Assembly: GCA_003255025.1 (NCBI GenBank)
Contig: QANY01006236.1
Span: forward strand, 248,001-312,000
Origin: Datisca glomerata
Lineage: Eukaryota > Streptophyta > Magnoliopsida > Cucurbitales > Datiscaceae
Length of the DNA stretch: 64,000 bases
Direction of reading: 5' to 3'
Shown: positions 1 through 11,719 of the stretch, piece after piece
Position numbering within the stretch: the stretch's first letter is position 1
Layout of the letters: each line of letters begins with the position of its first letter
Program-made: the position numbers and the translations under genes
The notes under the pieces: model-generated
The model's database searches: none
What the model was told of the DNA's origin: nothing
The model's input: only the letters and a program-made list of their open reading frames with translations

Positions 1-527
1 CCCTTTTATGAAAGTTAGTGATGAGTACAAAAAATGTTATGTGACATGTCTGTGTTATATATAAGTTGACATAACATATGATCAAACTTTAAATATGACA
101 AAATATATATGTCAAAAACTATATAATTAATCTCATATTAGGAGCATTAACATATTATATTAGTTTTTAACATCACAGATTTAACGTCAGATAAGATGTG
201 GAGGAACAAAATCTCAATTCTGACCTCACACGTGTTAGAGAAAGATACAAAAAAAAGAAAGAAAAATGTAAATGAAATTCGGTATAAAATTCAGCATCTA
301 CCCTCAGCATTTAGCATCTCAGCTCTCGATTCTCGGCATCTTATGTCAGATCCTAACCCCGACTTAGATTTCATCCTACGCCTCTCCTTCTCTCTCACCT
401 TCTCCCACTTCCCCCTTTAAATTCTCTTCCTCCATTGTCACCTCTGATTACCCACTACCCCTTAAATTCCCTTTTTCTCCAGAGAGAGGAAGCGCCGGTG
501 ACAGAAATTTTGATTATCTGACTGACA
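1..527. other. Upstream region of the first gene
   Basis: No coding sequence is convincing here. The last 200 bases are pyrimidine-rich with CT runs, as in many plant promoters and 5' leaders, and probably contain the promoter and 5' UTR of the gene that starts at 528. A 74-codon open frame at 196-420 is low-complexity and is not supported. Confidence 0.4.
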
Positions 528-1151
528 ATGGATGTTTTGGATTCTCCTCTTGAAGCTCTTGCTTTCAATTATCTCAGCTTTGGGTTTTTCACCATTGTCA
601 ACAACTTATGGCCGTGGGTCGCCGTCATAACCGCCGCCGTCAGTTTCTGGAGGCTCAGAGCTGTATCTTCCACCTCCGTAACTTCCATCAAATCCGCCCC
701 ACCGTCGCCTCAACCACCGCTTCTCGATGATCAAAGAACAATCGTGTCGGAGATTTCCGCCGCCGAGCCGTCCACTTCTTCGGTTGATTCAGCTCCGATT
801 TTGGAGTCGGCTTTGGAGCCAGTAGTTGACTGCATTGGCAAGGATGACGGAGTGACGAAGGGAATGAAATTTACACAATATTTCGAGAATGAGATGGATT
901 TGACGGAGGAGTTAGCGACCGAGGAAGAGGCGGAGGAGATGGTGGTTGAGGGATGTGGAGAGTGGTGGGAGCGATGGGACAGAGTGTTGAAAGTGAAAAC
1001 AGGAGAAATGGGGTGGTACAGGTACCAGGACTTAACGGAGCTCAACGGCAACGTAGTTAGATTATGGGAATGTAGAGCACAAACGGTGTCGTTTGCAGAG
1101 CTTAGTTGGATTAGTTTGGAATCTTGGATTGGGATTAGAAGTGGTAATTAG
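528..1151 (+). CDS. Membrane-anchored plant protein of unknown function, intronless
   Basis: A single open frame of 207 codons. Residues about 16-41 form one strongly hydrophobic segment (…FFTIVNNLWPWVAVITAAV…) followed by an Arg-rich stretch, so it is probably a single-pass membrane anchor with the C-terminal part in the cytosol. Residues 45-105 are Ser/Pro-rich and probably disordered; residues 115-145 are very acidic. The C-terminal 60 residues are Trp- and Tyr-rich (WWERWDRVL, GWYRYQDL) and look like the conserved part. GC content and codon use are clearly higher than in the flanking DNA, which supports a real gene. The ATG at 528 is the first in frame and follows a CT-rich leader. I recall small plant transmembrane proteins with a similar acidic/WW tail but cannot name a function. 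A mirrored open frame on the minus strand (731-1051) is a shadow. Confidence 0.75.
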   Translation: MDVLDSPLEALAFNYLSFGFFTIVNNLWPWVAVITAAVSFWRLRAVSSTSVTSIKSAPPSPQPPLLDDQRTIVSEISAAEPSTSSVDSAPILESALEPVVDCIGKDDGVTKGMKFTQYFENEMDLTEELATEEEAEEMVVEGCGEWWERWDRVLKVKTGEMGWYRYQDLTELNGNVVRLWECRAQTVSFAELSWISLESWIGIRSGN

Positions 1152-1309
1152 TTAAAGATGAGGGTATGAATGAATTGTAAATATGTTATTTGGTTGGAAA
1201 AATTAAACTCTCATCTTCTCCAATCAATAGTTGCATTCTTTTTCTGGTTATCCTTAAATCATTTTCACAATTTATAAATAAATAAAACTTTTTATCATGC
1301 ATCTCGCCA

Positions 1310-1310
<1 letters not shown>

Positions 1311-1352
<42 letters not shown>
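1311..1352. repeat. TA dinucleotide microsatellite
   Basis: About 20 uninterrupted TA units directly downstream of the first gene. Similar tracts lie at about 14618-14657, 29364-29392, 33523-33552 and 49043-49066. Confidence 0.9.
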
Positions 1353-1356
<4 letters not shown>

Positions 1357-1485
1357 CCATCAATGAGTAATGTAAATACATTTTTTGCTAATTTTTTTTT
1401 CATTTCTCTCTTAATTTTTGAAATCTAAATGTAACATTAAATTGGTTCAGTATTTTCCTATTTCAATCTCATTGCATAATTGAGA

Positions 1486-1580
1486 AGTTGGGTAAGTGTA
1501 GTTGGTTAAGCTCATATAATCATACATTAGATGTTGTGAGTTCGAGTCATATTCATTCATTATCTTTAAAATTTAAATGT
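1486..1580 (+). mobile_element. tRNA-derived SINE-like segment
   Basis: A pol III A-box-like word TAGTTGGTTAAG (1499-1510) is followed 28 bases later by a B-box-like word GAGTTCGAGTC (1538-1548), the spacing of a tRNA-type internal promoter. An A/T-rich tail follows. It cannot fold as a complete tRNA. A related segment lies at 8446-8491. No target-site duplication was found, so this is a family-level call. Confidence 0.4.
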
Positions 1581-3292
1581 AATTTTGACAAAAAATCTCA
1601 TTACATAATTTTTATTTAAATATTGTGGCGAATTTTATGAACAGAAAATAAAAAACAAAAATAGGTGAGAGGTGATTTTACTGAAACACATCATTAGGTT
1701 GAGAATTAATCACATCAATATATGTCATGGCCTAAACTAGAGGGAAATAGATCCTCCGTTATTGAAATTCTCCACAGGGGATCTGTTCTTTTAATTGTGA
1801 TCGTCTAATATAGATAATTTTTTATTTATTTCTTTTTTTTATCTTTTTCTAACTTTAAATCTGAGTTGTCCGTTTTAAGAGAAATACTAACGTAGATAAT
1901 TCAAAAGTTTAAGAGGAATACTAGCGTGAGTAGCGCACGCGTGTCTAGAATGAAATGTGACATATAACATGGTGAGTCTCATGTGCATCCTAACTGAGAT
2001 GTCCAGGGTTTTTCGGAAGATGCTACATATATGTCAATTTAATCGGAATATCCTGTTACACTTACTGATTCTCATCACCAATAACTTTATTTTAAAAAAA
2101 TTAATAAAAAAATCTCAATTTCGATTGAAGCAGCACCCATCAAACAAAGCAAATTATTTACTTAAGAAAACGAATTTGTCTAACTTGCCTAATCTGAGAT
2201 AGTAACTCAAACTAAGAACTAAGTTTAATATAAAAAATTGATAGATATAAACCAAACTAATCTTGACCATTAGATTGGTCTCCAATAGGGCATTAGATTG
2301 GTCCCTTCGAACAGTGAGAAATATTAAAATCAAAATTTAATGAGACTTAAGGAGCTTTTAATATCAATATTTATTAAACTTTTTGTCCATAAAATTAACT
2401 TCATTTTTCCCATTCTAATCCCTTAACTTCATTTATTGTCAATATAATCCTTAACCTATGAAGTATTTTTCAATTAATTGACAATTTTTAGCACAATTTT
2501 GGGAAAATATCATATTTTAGAAAGTATAGCGTAGTGGATTTCGTCTTTCCATCAATGAGTTCAAAGCGTATCAACAGATTTGACTACAAAGGAAGACACT
2601 CGAAGTGAGACGGCATCATTGACAACGTAACTGGTGACTAGAATTGACCTTCTCTCATCTTCTATCGGATAGACTTGGTAAGAAGGCCTTTTTCCCTATA
2701 CATGACAGTAAATCATCCAGTTTTTTTTGCCAAAATATTTTTTATTCTTCCGAAAGGTACATATTATTTGTTAATTTTTCAATTTACAAGATTAAAAACT
2801 CATACTATGCAGGAAGGACGCATTGACATTTGACTGTCAAATATAATTATGCTAAGTGTTCGGATCAGTTTACGCACAACTATTAATTTCTTCTCAATTG
2901 ATTTTAAAGGCACACTCCCCACATCGGTGGGGTACATTTAAGAGTTTGTTAAACTCTTAGAATACTCCCCACAGCCCACAGGAATTGAATACTGATTGAA
3001 AAGGAATACTGATTGTTAAACTCTTAACCATTTGTACTGATCCAACTGTATCAAATCCGAATACCTTATGGAGATTAAAACTAGTTTTCTATCTTTTGGT
3101 ACTTTTACTATTACAACTTGTCATAACTTTGATGTCCTAAAATATAACTATCAGTGTCAATATACAAAAACCGACTTCATATATTTCGATCTTTCATGCA
3201 AATCCCATAGCAGAAAGAAAGTAAGAAAAAACCAAAAGCTTACAGACCTTCGACTTCATTAAAAAAGGTCGGAATGATTCGTGAGGTCAAGT

Positions 3293-4503
3293 TTAGTTGT
3301 AAGGGGCAAAAATGATGGATGAGTTTTGGCCACCAAATCCAAAGGAATTAGACAACGCTGCCTTAATGTCAAGTCTCTCTTTCTTTGACCCCACTAATAC
3401 GTTTGTCTCCTGCAGTGCATCAAAAGTTTTCAAAATTCATGGTTGGTTTATATATCAATTGAGTTACTCAAAAGGAAATGGAAAACCGAGGTTACCAACA
3501 TACCACGCCTTCGTCTGGATTTTCTAGGTTCTTATTTGGATGAACCCATCCGGTTCGTATCGCCTACATGATCAAGAAGTACCAATTAATTAAGATCAAA
3601 TAAAACGGCGAAAAAGGAAATAAAATATTATTGGAATTGAAGAGCAAGCTGTCACATTAAATTTGGAGGTATGAATTTGAACAAAAATGGTGGACAACTT
3701 TAATAAGACACCTATGATGAGAAGATATTGAAGAACTAGGACAGAATTTATTTTTTGTCCTCAAAGTTTACACAGATTTGCAATTTAATTATTAACGTTC
3801 AAATTATTAACAAATACAAGCGATTTCAAGATTTGAGACTTAATGAAATGACTTTATTGCAGCTTTAATTACCGGAGGACTTGATTGCAAAAATTAAACT
3901 TACGGGGACAAAACTGGGAATCAACTAATTACCGGAGGACTTGAAGGAAAAAAGCTGCATTTTAATATGTCGATTTAGTACCTGTATTGTTGCGACAGCT
4001 TCGGCAGCACCAGCTGCTCCTAGTAGGTGACCAATCATAGACTTTGTGGAGTTTACTCTTAACTGGTGAGACAGCACATAAAAATGATCAAGCACGGCAA
4101 TTGGCAATAGTGACGTTATAAATACGAAAAAATTTATGAATTCTCGGGTTACATTGGGATTCTTTCCAAAACAATGAAGAAGAGCTTGATACTCTTTAAG
4201 GTCACCAGCCGGGGTGGACGTAGCGTGTGCATTAATGTAATTGATATCTTCCTTGGACACTCCCGACATAGCTAATGCCTTTTCTATGCAGAGAATGACA
4301 CCAGCCCCTGTTTTCATTAGAACAAAAGAAATATCATTACTCGACATTCCATACATAATATGGAGAAATGATAGATCCTTTTCGTTTAGTAACTTCAGAT
4401 AGTCACTGATGTCATATCGATTCTAACATCATCAACCCTTCACAGAGAGGGAGAGAGAGAGAGAGAGGGAGAGAGAGAGAGAGACCCAAACAAAGATTAC
4501 CGC

Positions 4504-4536
<33 letters not shown>

Positions 4537-7500
4537 ACCCAAACAAAGATTACCGCAGAGAGAGAGAGAGAGAGAGAGAGACCCAAACAAAGATTACCGC
4601 AGTTTTTATTAGATGACATAATCTATAACCTTTAAATGATATAAAGTTCACTTGGATTTCCCATTTTGTGTCAAAGGCCATGAGGATTACCATCAGGGTG
4701 TGGTTCAGTCATATGATGAGCATCACAGGTTAAGCTACCCCCAAGAAACTCAGCATAAATACGTGCGCCTCTTTTCTGCATAGGAATCAGCCAAGGTAGT
4801 TTAATCACTGACAGAAATATTATGAGGAGCGGTAGAGAAGCAGACGAGCAACATAATACCTTTGCATCTGGAAGGAAAAAAAAAAGGGAACCGTAAAACC
4901 AAGTACCAATTGAGCTTACCTTGGCGTGCTCTAACTCTTCTAAAAGCAAAACTCCAGCTCCTTCTCCCATTACAAATCCATCACGATTCTGCTCAGTCAC
5001 AAATTTCAATGTACATAAGCCAACAAGATTTTTGCAGGATTATGGTTTTCAACTACCTATGCACGGTAAAGTAGCAAAGGCATCGAAATTGAGAGTTGTA
5101 GGATTACAGATACTTTAGTAATTAGTAGTAGTGTCTTGAGCAACATATAACAAAACTATTTCCCATATTTAAATATCAAACATCAGTATGTATTTTCCGT
5201 TATGTTGGGTTTATGAGAGCTTCAATGCTGAACCAATAAATGTTTAATTATTCAGTAAGTTGACTAAGATATAGAATAAGTCACTTAATTTCGTACTAGT
5301 TTCAGCACCTTTTACAAACTGCGATAAACAAATAGAATGATAGAATGACATTACAACGTCCCAAGGGCGAGAAGCTTTGGTAGGATCACTGTTCCTCCGT
5401 GAAAGTGCTTTGCATGCAATAAATCCTCCCAAGCCTGTACTAACAGTTCAATAGAATGTGGGTAATGTCATGTCGAGTGAAGTACGGGAAATTGAGATTA
5501 ATGAGACAAAAAATAGAAATTTAGAAATTAATACCAATGGGTATAATGGGTGCATCAGAACCACCGCAAAGCATTACATCCTGCACGTAGAATTTCAGAA
5601 AATACGGCAATGAAATTGATTTGCTATATGATACATTTGGTGACTTTACTTGGATACCATTTTTTTCCTTTCATTTTTCCATCATTTGGATTTTATCACC
5701 GAGAAATTTGACAAAGATACCAATAAGTAGAGATCATTCCATATTGAAAGATGTTTTGACCTCATTAGTGCAGCATAGAGTTAATTGAAACTGATGGTAT
5801 ACCGAAACAAAATTGTTAAGTCGCCAGTTATCCCAAAGCTTAAGTTGTTGGGTTAAGGTGAATTTATATATTTGATTAATATATACATTTAGATATATAT
5901 TGAATTAATTCTTTACCAAAAATATTTAGGGGAAAAAAGAGATACGACTCTCCAACATTTCAATTGCTGAATATATACTAGAAAAGAAGTACTTACGGCT
6001 TCACCTCTAATGATGTGATTTGCTGCACTTAGTATACAAAAGTTGCTTGTAGCACATGCACTTGAAATCGAATAATTCGGGCCCATCCATCCCTACGCGT
6101 ATAACAAAAAATAGAAAGGAAAGAGTTAAGTAGTCTACATTTTAATATCTTCACAGTTCTTTGTGAAAATCAAGTATCGTTATATCTAAACTGACCAGAT
6201 CCATAGCAAGCATAGCAGATCCCATGTTGGTAGTAGCAAATGGTACACAGAATGGATTCATCTTTCTATATGAAACCCGTAAAGCTTCAATGGCATCATT
6301 AAATACCTGTTCGACGATTAACAACCAAATAAAGCTTCCATTAAAATACAACAAACACCAAATTGCAGGGGAAACGGTTCTTTTTTTCTCTGAGACAATC
6401 CTTTTATGACAAAAGTTAGAAACTCACACTAATACCGGTCCTCAAAAGCATCAAACTTAATTTGACACGGCTTGAATTTCAAACAATTAGCGTAAACTTG
6501 ATGACTTTCATGGAGTTTCATATTCTCTTGCACGGGAGATAACATATTTAAGCTTTATAGTTAATTAGCTCTTCCTGACTTATTACTATAGAGAATAAGG
6601 GATCGCAATAATCTTGGGGTTACCTTTAAACCCCCGAGTGCCGAACCAATCAAGACTCCACATTTAGCTTTATCTAATTCATTCATCATATCTTCATTAA
6701 TTCGACCATCTGCTAGAGCTTTCTTGCCAGCAGTAAGCAAGTAAAGCATGAACTTATCCATTCTCTTGGAAAGCTTTGGTGCAATCCATCCATCAGTTGA
6801 AAATGACTTAATCTCTCCAGCAATCCTCTGAAGAAAAGATAAAGAAAAGAAGATTAGGAGTACAACATAAAGCATACCAGCAATCAAGAAGAATAAAAAA
6901 TACAATACCGTAGAAAATTGGGTGCAATCAAAAGCCTCTATCTCACTAATGCCACTGACCCCCTTGAGCAAATTATTGTAGAAGACGTCCGGATCATGGC
7001 CAAGTGGAGTAACCACGCCCATTCCTGTAACAACTACTCGCCTTTGCTTTACTGAAGGTTTCTTTTTCTTTATGACTTCTTGAACTGGTTGCACAGCTAT
7101 GGCCATAGCCTCACCTGAAGTTTAATCAAATACCACAGGTAGAGCCGTTCATACAAGTATTCAGTATTCATGCATTGAAAGGACAAGTAGTTTGCAAATT
7201 ATTAAAACTTCGATGTTTCACTCAGAAGTGAAATTTTTTAAATGGGATGCAATTGTTTTCATCACGATTTTTAGAAAGGAACTTCAATAATTCAAAGTTT
7301 TTCTTCGTATTTCTCTCAAGGCAGTCAGCAACAAGAAGTTGATAAAAATCAGCAACCAGAAATGGTTTTTCCATATTTAACATTTTAAAAGGACCCAAAG
7401 ACAGCTCTGCTAAAGACTAAAGTACTAAGCCCATATTTTGGAGTCCTAACATTTACACAATACTAACACTACAAATAACCTGCTTTCGGATCTTGCTTTC

Positions 7501-8262
7501 ACTATAAACTATTTTATATAAACTCATTTTCAAATCACAAACCATGCGGATTCTAAGCTTTGGGAGTGCTTTGTTTGAAAGCACTTAAATTCATTAAAAA
7601 TTAATCCTTCAAATCACATTTATTTGACATATAATGTTGTTTGAATCACATATTGGTATAGAAAAACACTTTTACAAAAAACCTCTATCCAAGTATTTCC
7701 TAAAATGATTTAAAATATAAATAAACACATAATCAAGCGCTTCATACAAAGATGAATATGAAATAATTTCCAACTAAAATAGTCTTATTTCAATGAAGAA
7801 AAGTGTTTCTAGTTACGAGAACTCATAAACACACTCTATTACCATCAAATTGCAGTACACAAAATAAAAACAACAGAAGTGTATTACATGCTAAAGGAAA
7901 GAGGTTTAAAAGGGAAAAACCAGATTTCATAAACAAAAAACAGAACAACAATACCCACTAAAAGATTAAGCATCGAATATAACGAAAACTTGATTACCCA
8001 AATGGGAAACTCGATTAACATGCATCTCCCTACGATTCAGTGTAACGCTCTTCGATCCAAAAGAGACGCACGAATTCATAAGGGTGTGAACGCTGGATCC
8101 GCAGAAGGAAGATTCACTGCAGAACTGAGAGCTCCTATTGCTACATGTATAGAAGACATTCCTCCTCAATGCACATTTACTTAATCTCTTTGACGAATGG
8201 AACGTATATAGATTGGCTCTGTGATGGAGTTTGTCGCCGCTGACAGACATGCAAGCGGCCAT
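3293..8262 (-). CDS. KASII: 3-oxoacyl-[acyl-carrier-protein] synthase II, plastidial (KAS II), 13 exons
   Basis: KAS II condenses malonyl-ACP with palmitoyl-ACP in plastids and so sets the C16/C18 fatty-acid balance. Exons (all minus): 7998-8262, 6909-7114, 6624-6827, 6196-6306, 5997-6092, 5535-5580, 5355-5434, 4920-4988, 4691-4775, 4153-4307, 3982-4062, 3504-3563, 3293-3409. All junctions are GT-AG and phases close to 1575 nt, 524 residues, close to the usual plant length. Exon 1 is a Ser/Arg-rich plastid transit peptide; the enzyme core starts at RRVVVTGMGVVTPLG in exon 2, a KAS II rather than KAS I signature. Catalytic residues are present: Cys275 in SSACATSN, His415 in NAHATST and His451 in STKSMIGHLLG. 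One oddity is FGFGGQN at Q514, where plant enzymes usually have His; this is not a catalytic position. Exon 7 could end at GAC or GTT; the latter gives WDVNRDG and keeps frame. The ATG at 8262 is the first of exon 1. The gene looks functional. Confidence 0.93.
4443..4601. repeat. GA-rich minisatellite in KAS II intron 9
   Basis: Three copies of ACCCAAACAAAGATTACCGC (4482, 4535 and 4581 regions) alternate with GA runs of different length. It lies in the intron between the 4691-4775 and 4153-4307 exons (intron 4308-4690). It is a compound, length-variable repeat that should be polymorphic. Confidence 0.85.
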
Positions 8263-8431
8263 GGAAGGTGACCCAGATACGAGAATCGAAATCCCAGATC
8301 AAATTTTTATACCTTTATGAGTAATGACGCCAAAAATAGGAGAAAGCTTGAAGGAAATGGTAATATATGCCACGAAGAAGAAGAAGCAGGAGCTCAGAAA
8401 TGAGGGGCAGAACTCAAATACTTAGAGGTAA

Positions 8432-8530
8432 TCTATGAGGAGTTGCAGTTGGTTAAGCCACACCCATTTGTTGGAGCTGGTGGTTCGATTCTTTTCATTA
8501 AAATTTGTAAGATAACTTTAAAAGGAAAAC
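8432..8530 (+). mobile_element. tRNA-derived SINE-like segment upstream of KAS II
   Basis: CAGTTGGTTAAGC (8446-8458) matches a pol III A box and GGTTCGATTC (8482-8491) a B box, 23 bases apart, followed by an A-rich tail. The head resembles the segment at 1486-1580, suggesting the same SINE family. It lies about 170 bases upstream of the KAS II start codon, within the promoter or 5' UTR. Confidence 0.42.
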
Positions 8531-10062
8531 TCAAATACTGAAATTTTCAAGACAGGGGTGATGAAGCTTACGAACGGACAGTGGAGAGAGGTTTAAGGAA
8601 ATAAATAGAATGATACATTTAGATTTTCAGTGAATGCATATGTGATGCCAAGGCTTTGGGGCAATCTGATTCTGAATAGTTCGGAGAAGAGAGTGCCAAG
8701 TGCTCTCTTATTCATTTTTCATACAATATTAATTATTAGATGACAAATTGGACTTGACCTATAAAAAAATTGCTACCATATTATAAAAACAATATTTCTA
8801 ATATGATTAATTAATTGATCAAGTTTTAAGTAATTAAATGTTGTACTAATTATATTAATGTTATATGACTCATTAAAATAATTTGATAAAAAATTAAAAA
8901 AAATAATTTAATAAAGTAACATATAAATAATTGACATATCATTTACTCACTAAAAACTTAACAATTACTTAAAGAAATTATATTATATATGTTATGTGTG
9001 TATATACAATGCTACTTAATTTTTATTTCTTTATTAGTGCATTCTCACATGCGTGACACATGTGGATCTCAACAATATTTATTTTATTATGTGTCTATCG
9101 TCTACTTCAATTACTTCTAAAAAAACATGTAATAGCTACGTTACTTCTAAAAAAACATGTAATAGCTACGTTGGTTAAACTGGATTCGATCTTTAGAAGT
9201 CTTTTGAATGTTGGTGAATCATAATTTCTCTATCTCCTAATGAATTTTTATTTCATTCATAGAAAAATTATTAATTCTAAAATAAACCTAAAAACTATTA
9301 ATAAAAATGTTTTTAAATATTAAAATTTTTTAAAAATAACAATTATATTGAACTTTATATTTTTATGCCTAAGGATGTCCCTTTTAATTATAGTTGCTCA
9401 TAGTTTTTCATGACCGAAGATTGTAAACCATTAGGCGTGGAAAATGAGAGTTATTGAGAGGGAAGTTGGAATTGGTAAGCCAAACTTCCATCTCCCTAAA
9501 CCAAATTTATGAATTTTCTCTCACACAAACAGCGCACTTGTTCGTTACTTCCACGTGATCCTTGTAAACGTAATATATAATATTTTTGAAGTAACCACAT
9601 GAAACTACCTTCCATTTCCCACTGCTTTCTCTTAAATCTCAACTATATGTACAACTTTGAGGATTTGACTGACATCTTTAAAATAATGAAAATTGAAATG
9701 TATATAGATAGTGGGAAAATCGTGTCCATTCGTTAGCTCGAAGATGTTGAAGAAGATTATCACTTTGTAAAAGAATGATGATATATAAACGAGATAAATT
9801 GACACCTCAATTAAGTCTCAGTTTGAATCATAATTTAATAATTGGATACAGCTTAAATGAATAAGTTGGGCCGAAACTGATCGACACTCTCACTCAACAA
9901 TATTTCAATTGATTATATTGGACCTACGATATTAATGACAAGTTCAGATCGAAAATCATATATGTTGATTTTTCAACTTAGGGTAAGGTGCATTTTATAT
10001 TTATCGTTTGTGAACTAAATGAAGTACCATATATATGCACATACATAAAACATATTACAAAG
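8531..10062. other. AT-rich intergenic region
   Basis: No gene is recognisable. The only structure seen is a perfect 30-bp tandem duplication at 9111-9170 (unit begins TTACTTCTAAAAAAACATG). Confidence 0.5.
9111..9170. repeat. Perfect 30-bp tandem duplication
   Basis: Two identical adjacent copies, 9111-9140 and 9141-9170. The absence of differences indicates a recent duplication. Confidence 0.9.
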
Positions 10063-10160
10063 TCTTATTTTGGCCGAAGTCTCATTTTGACCGACGTCTT
10101 GGCCGAAGTCTCTTTTTGGCCAACGTCTTGGTCGAAGTCTCAATTTAGCCAACATCTTGG
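10063..10160. repeat. Short tandem repeat, about 29-bp unit
   Basis: Three imperfect copies of a unit built on GTCTTGGCCGAAGTCTC and TTTTGGCCAAC. They lie just before the truncated 5' end of the copia pol fragment and may belong to an older element that it joined. Confidence 0.6.
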
Positions 10161-10186
10161 TTAATTTTTTTGTTTTAAGGTTTTAT

Positions 10187-11719
10187 CCTGGCCAATTTCA
10201 ATCAAGATGTCTTTTAGTAGGGCAGGTAACCAAAGGCTATACTCAAAGGGTAAGTGAGAGATTGTTGGGCATAATGCTCTCAAAGCAAGGGAAAGTAGGT
10301 GCAGATGGGAAAGTAGAGATTTTCAAGGTAAGGCAGGTAGCCAAAGGCTATACTCAAAGGGAAGGAGTCCATTATGAATAAACATTCTCTGTCGTTGCTA
10401 TGCTAAAATTCATTCGCATATTTTTCCATAGCCACTAGTTTAAACTATGAAATATGATAAATGGATGTCAAGACAGCCTTTCTGATTGGCTCTCTTGAAG
10501 AAAGCACATATATGATGCAACCAAAGGTTTCGTGAAAAAAGGGGCAAAATAAAAAAGTATGCAAGTCGTTTATATCCATTTATGGATTAAAGCAAGCATC
10601 AAGATATTGGATCTTACTTTTGATGAAATAATTAAATCATATGGCTTCGAACAAAATATTGACAAAGCTTATGTTTATAACTTCATCAAAAGATAAGATA
10701 ATGATTTTCTTAGTTCTTTATGTAGATAATATTCTACTCATTGGGAATGATGTGGAAATTATGTCGAAAGTAAAGAAGTGGTTAGTTGAGAAATTCCAAA
10801 TGAAATATTTAGGAGAAGCGAGCTATGTTCTAGGTATCCAAATCATAAGAGATAAGAAGAACAAGCTCTTGACAGTTTCTCAGGCGTCATATAATGATAA
10901 GATGCTGGAAATATTCTCTATGAAAAATTTTAAGAAATGTCAATTACCGACCAAATATGGAATTGTCCTATCCAAGGAGTAATGTCCTAAGACACCTCAT
11001 GAGAAAGAGGATATGAGAAATGTTCTTTATGCTTTAACGGCTGGGAGTCTCATGTATGTCATTCTGTGTACGAGACCAGACATCTGTTATATAGTAGAAA
11101 TTGTCAGTCGTTTTCAATCAAATCTTAGTTTTAAACATTGGATTGTGGTGAAACACATTCTCAAATATCTTCAGAGAATGAGAAATTATATGTTAGTTTA
11201 TTCAGAAGGAGACGTGAACCCCATTAAATAATCTGATTCTGATTTTCAGTCAGATAGGGATAGTTGAAAGTCGACGTCTAGATTAGTATTTACCCTAGAT
11301 GGAGGAACTATAGTCTGGAGAAGTATTAAACAATCCAGTATTACATATTCCACAATGGAAGCCGAATGTATAAGGGCTTGTTAAGCTGCGAAAGAAGCGG
11401 TTTGGCTTAGAAAGTTCTATACTGATCTGAAAGTAGTTTCAGACATGGATAAACCACTAATCATATATTGTGACAACAATGTGGCAGTAGCTAATTCAAA
11501 AGAACCAATGAGCCACAAGAGGGGAAAGCACATTGAGAGAAAATATCATCTTGTAAGAGAGATCATACACCGATAAGATGTAACTATTATAAATATAGCG
11601 TCAGATCAGAATCTGGCTGATTTTTTTATCAAGACATTTCCTACGAAATCATTTGAGGGTCATGTGTGAAATATGGGGTTGAGAGATATGCCACATTTGC
11701 TTTAGGGTAAGTGGGAGAT
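10187..11719 (+). pseudogene. Ty1/copia pol remnant (reverse transcriptase and RNase H), 5'-truncated
   Basis: Only the second half of a copia polyprotein remains. 10313-10380 encodes the RVT_2 start (KVEIFKVRQVAKGYTQREG). 10641-10982 encodes the palm region, with YVDN where an active enzyme has YVDD, followed by GEASYVLGIQI. 11013-11660 encodes the TRPDICY motif and the copia RNase H (SITYSTMEAE, YCDNNVAVANS, MSHKRGKHIE). There are several stops and frameshifts (for example near 10380, 10981, 11229, 11264 and 11384), so it is dead. Gag, protease and integrase are missing. It ends in a polypurine tract, GTAAGTGGGAGA (11708-11719), abutting the 3' LTR. The 5' end carries an internal LTR-like scar (see findings). 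Confidence 0.88.

Larger units (their letters stand above)
1152..3292. other. Intergenic region between the first gene and KAS II
   Basis: AT-rich DNA with a TA microsatellite (about 1311-1352), a SINE-like segment (about 1486-1580) and, at 2915-3035, short direct and inverted repeats: an AAGAGTTT/AAACTCTT hairpin with a 3-base loop, and GAATACTGATTG twice. The last 200 bases are the 3' flank of the KAS II gene. Short open frames at 1957 and 2644 show no recognisable protein. Confidence 0.4.

Noticed and set aside
196..420. 74-codon open frame upstream of the first gene
   Set aside because: Low complexity, no conserved motif; better explained as promoter and 5' UTR.
3925..4356. Impression that KAS II lacks its C-terminus and is a pseudogene
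   Set aside because: Two small exons further downstream on the minus strand (3504-3563 and 3293-3409) supply the conserved C-terminal segments with correct splice sites and phase, so the gene is complete.
4443..4601. CRISPR-like repeat/spacer appearance
   Set aside because: The spacers are only GA runs and the setting is a plant intron; it is a minisatellite.
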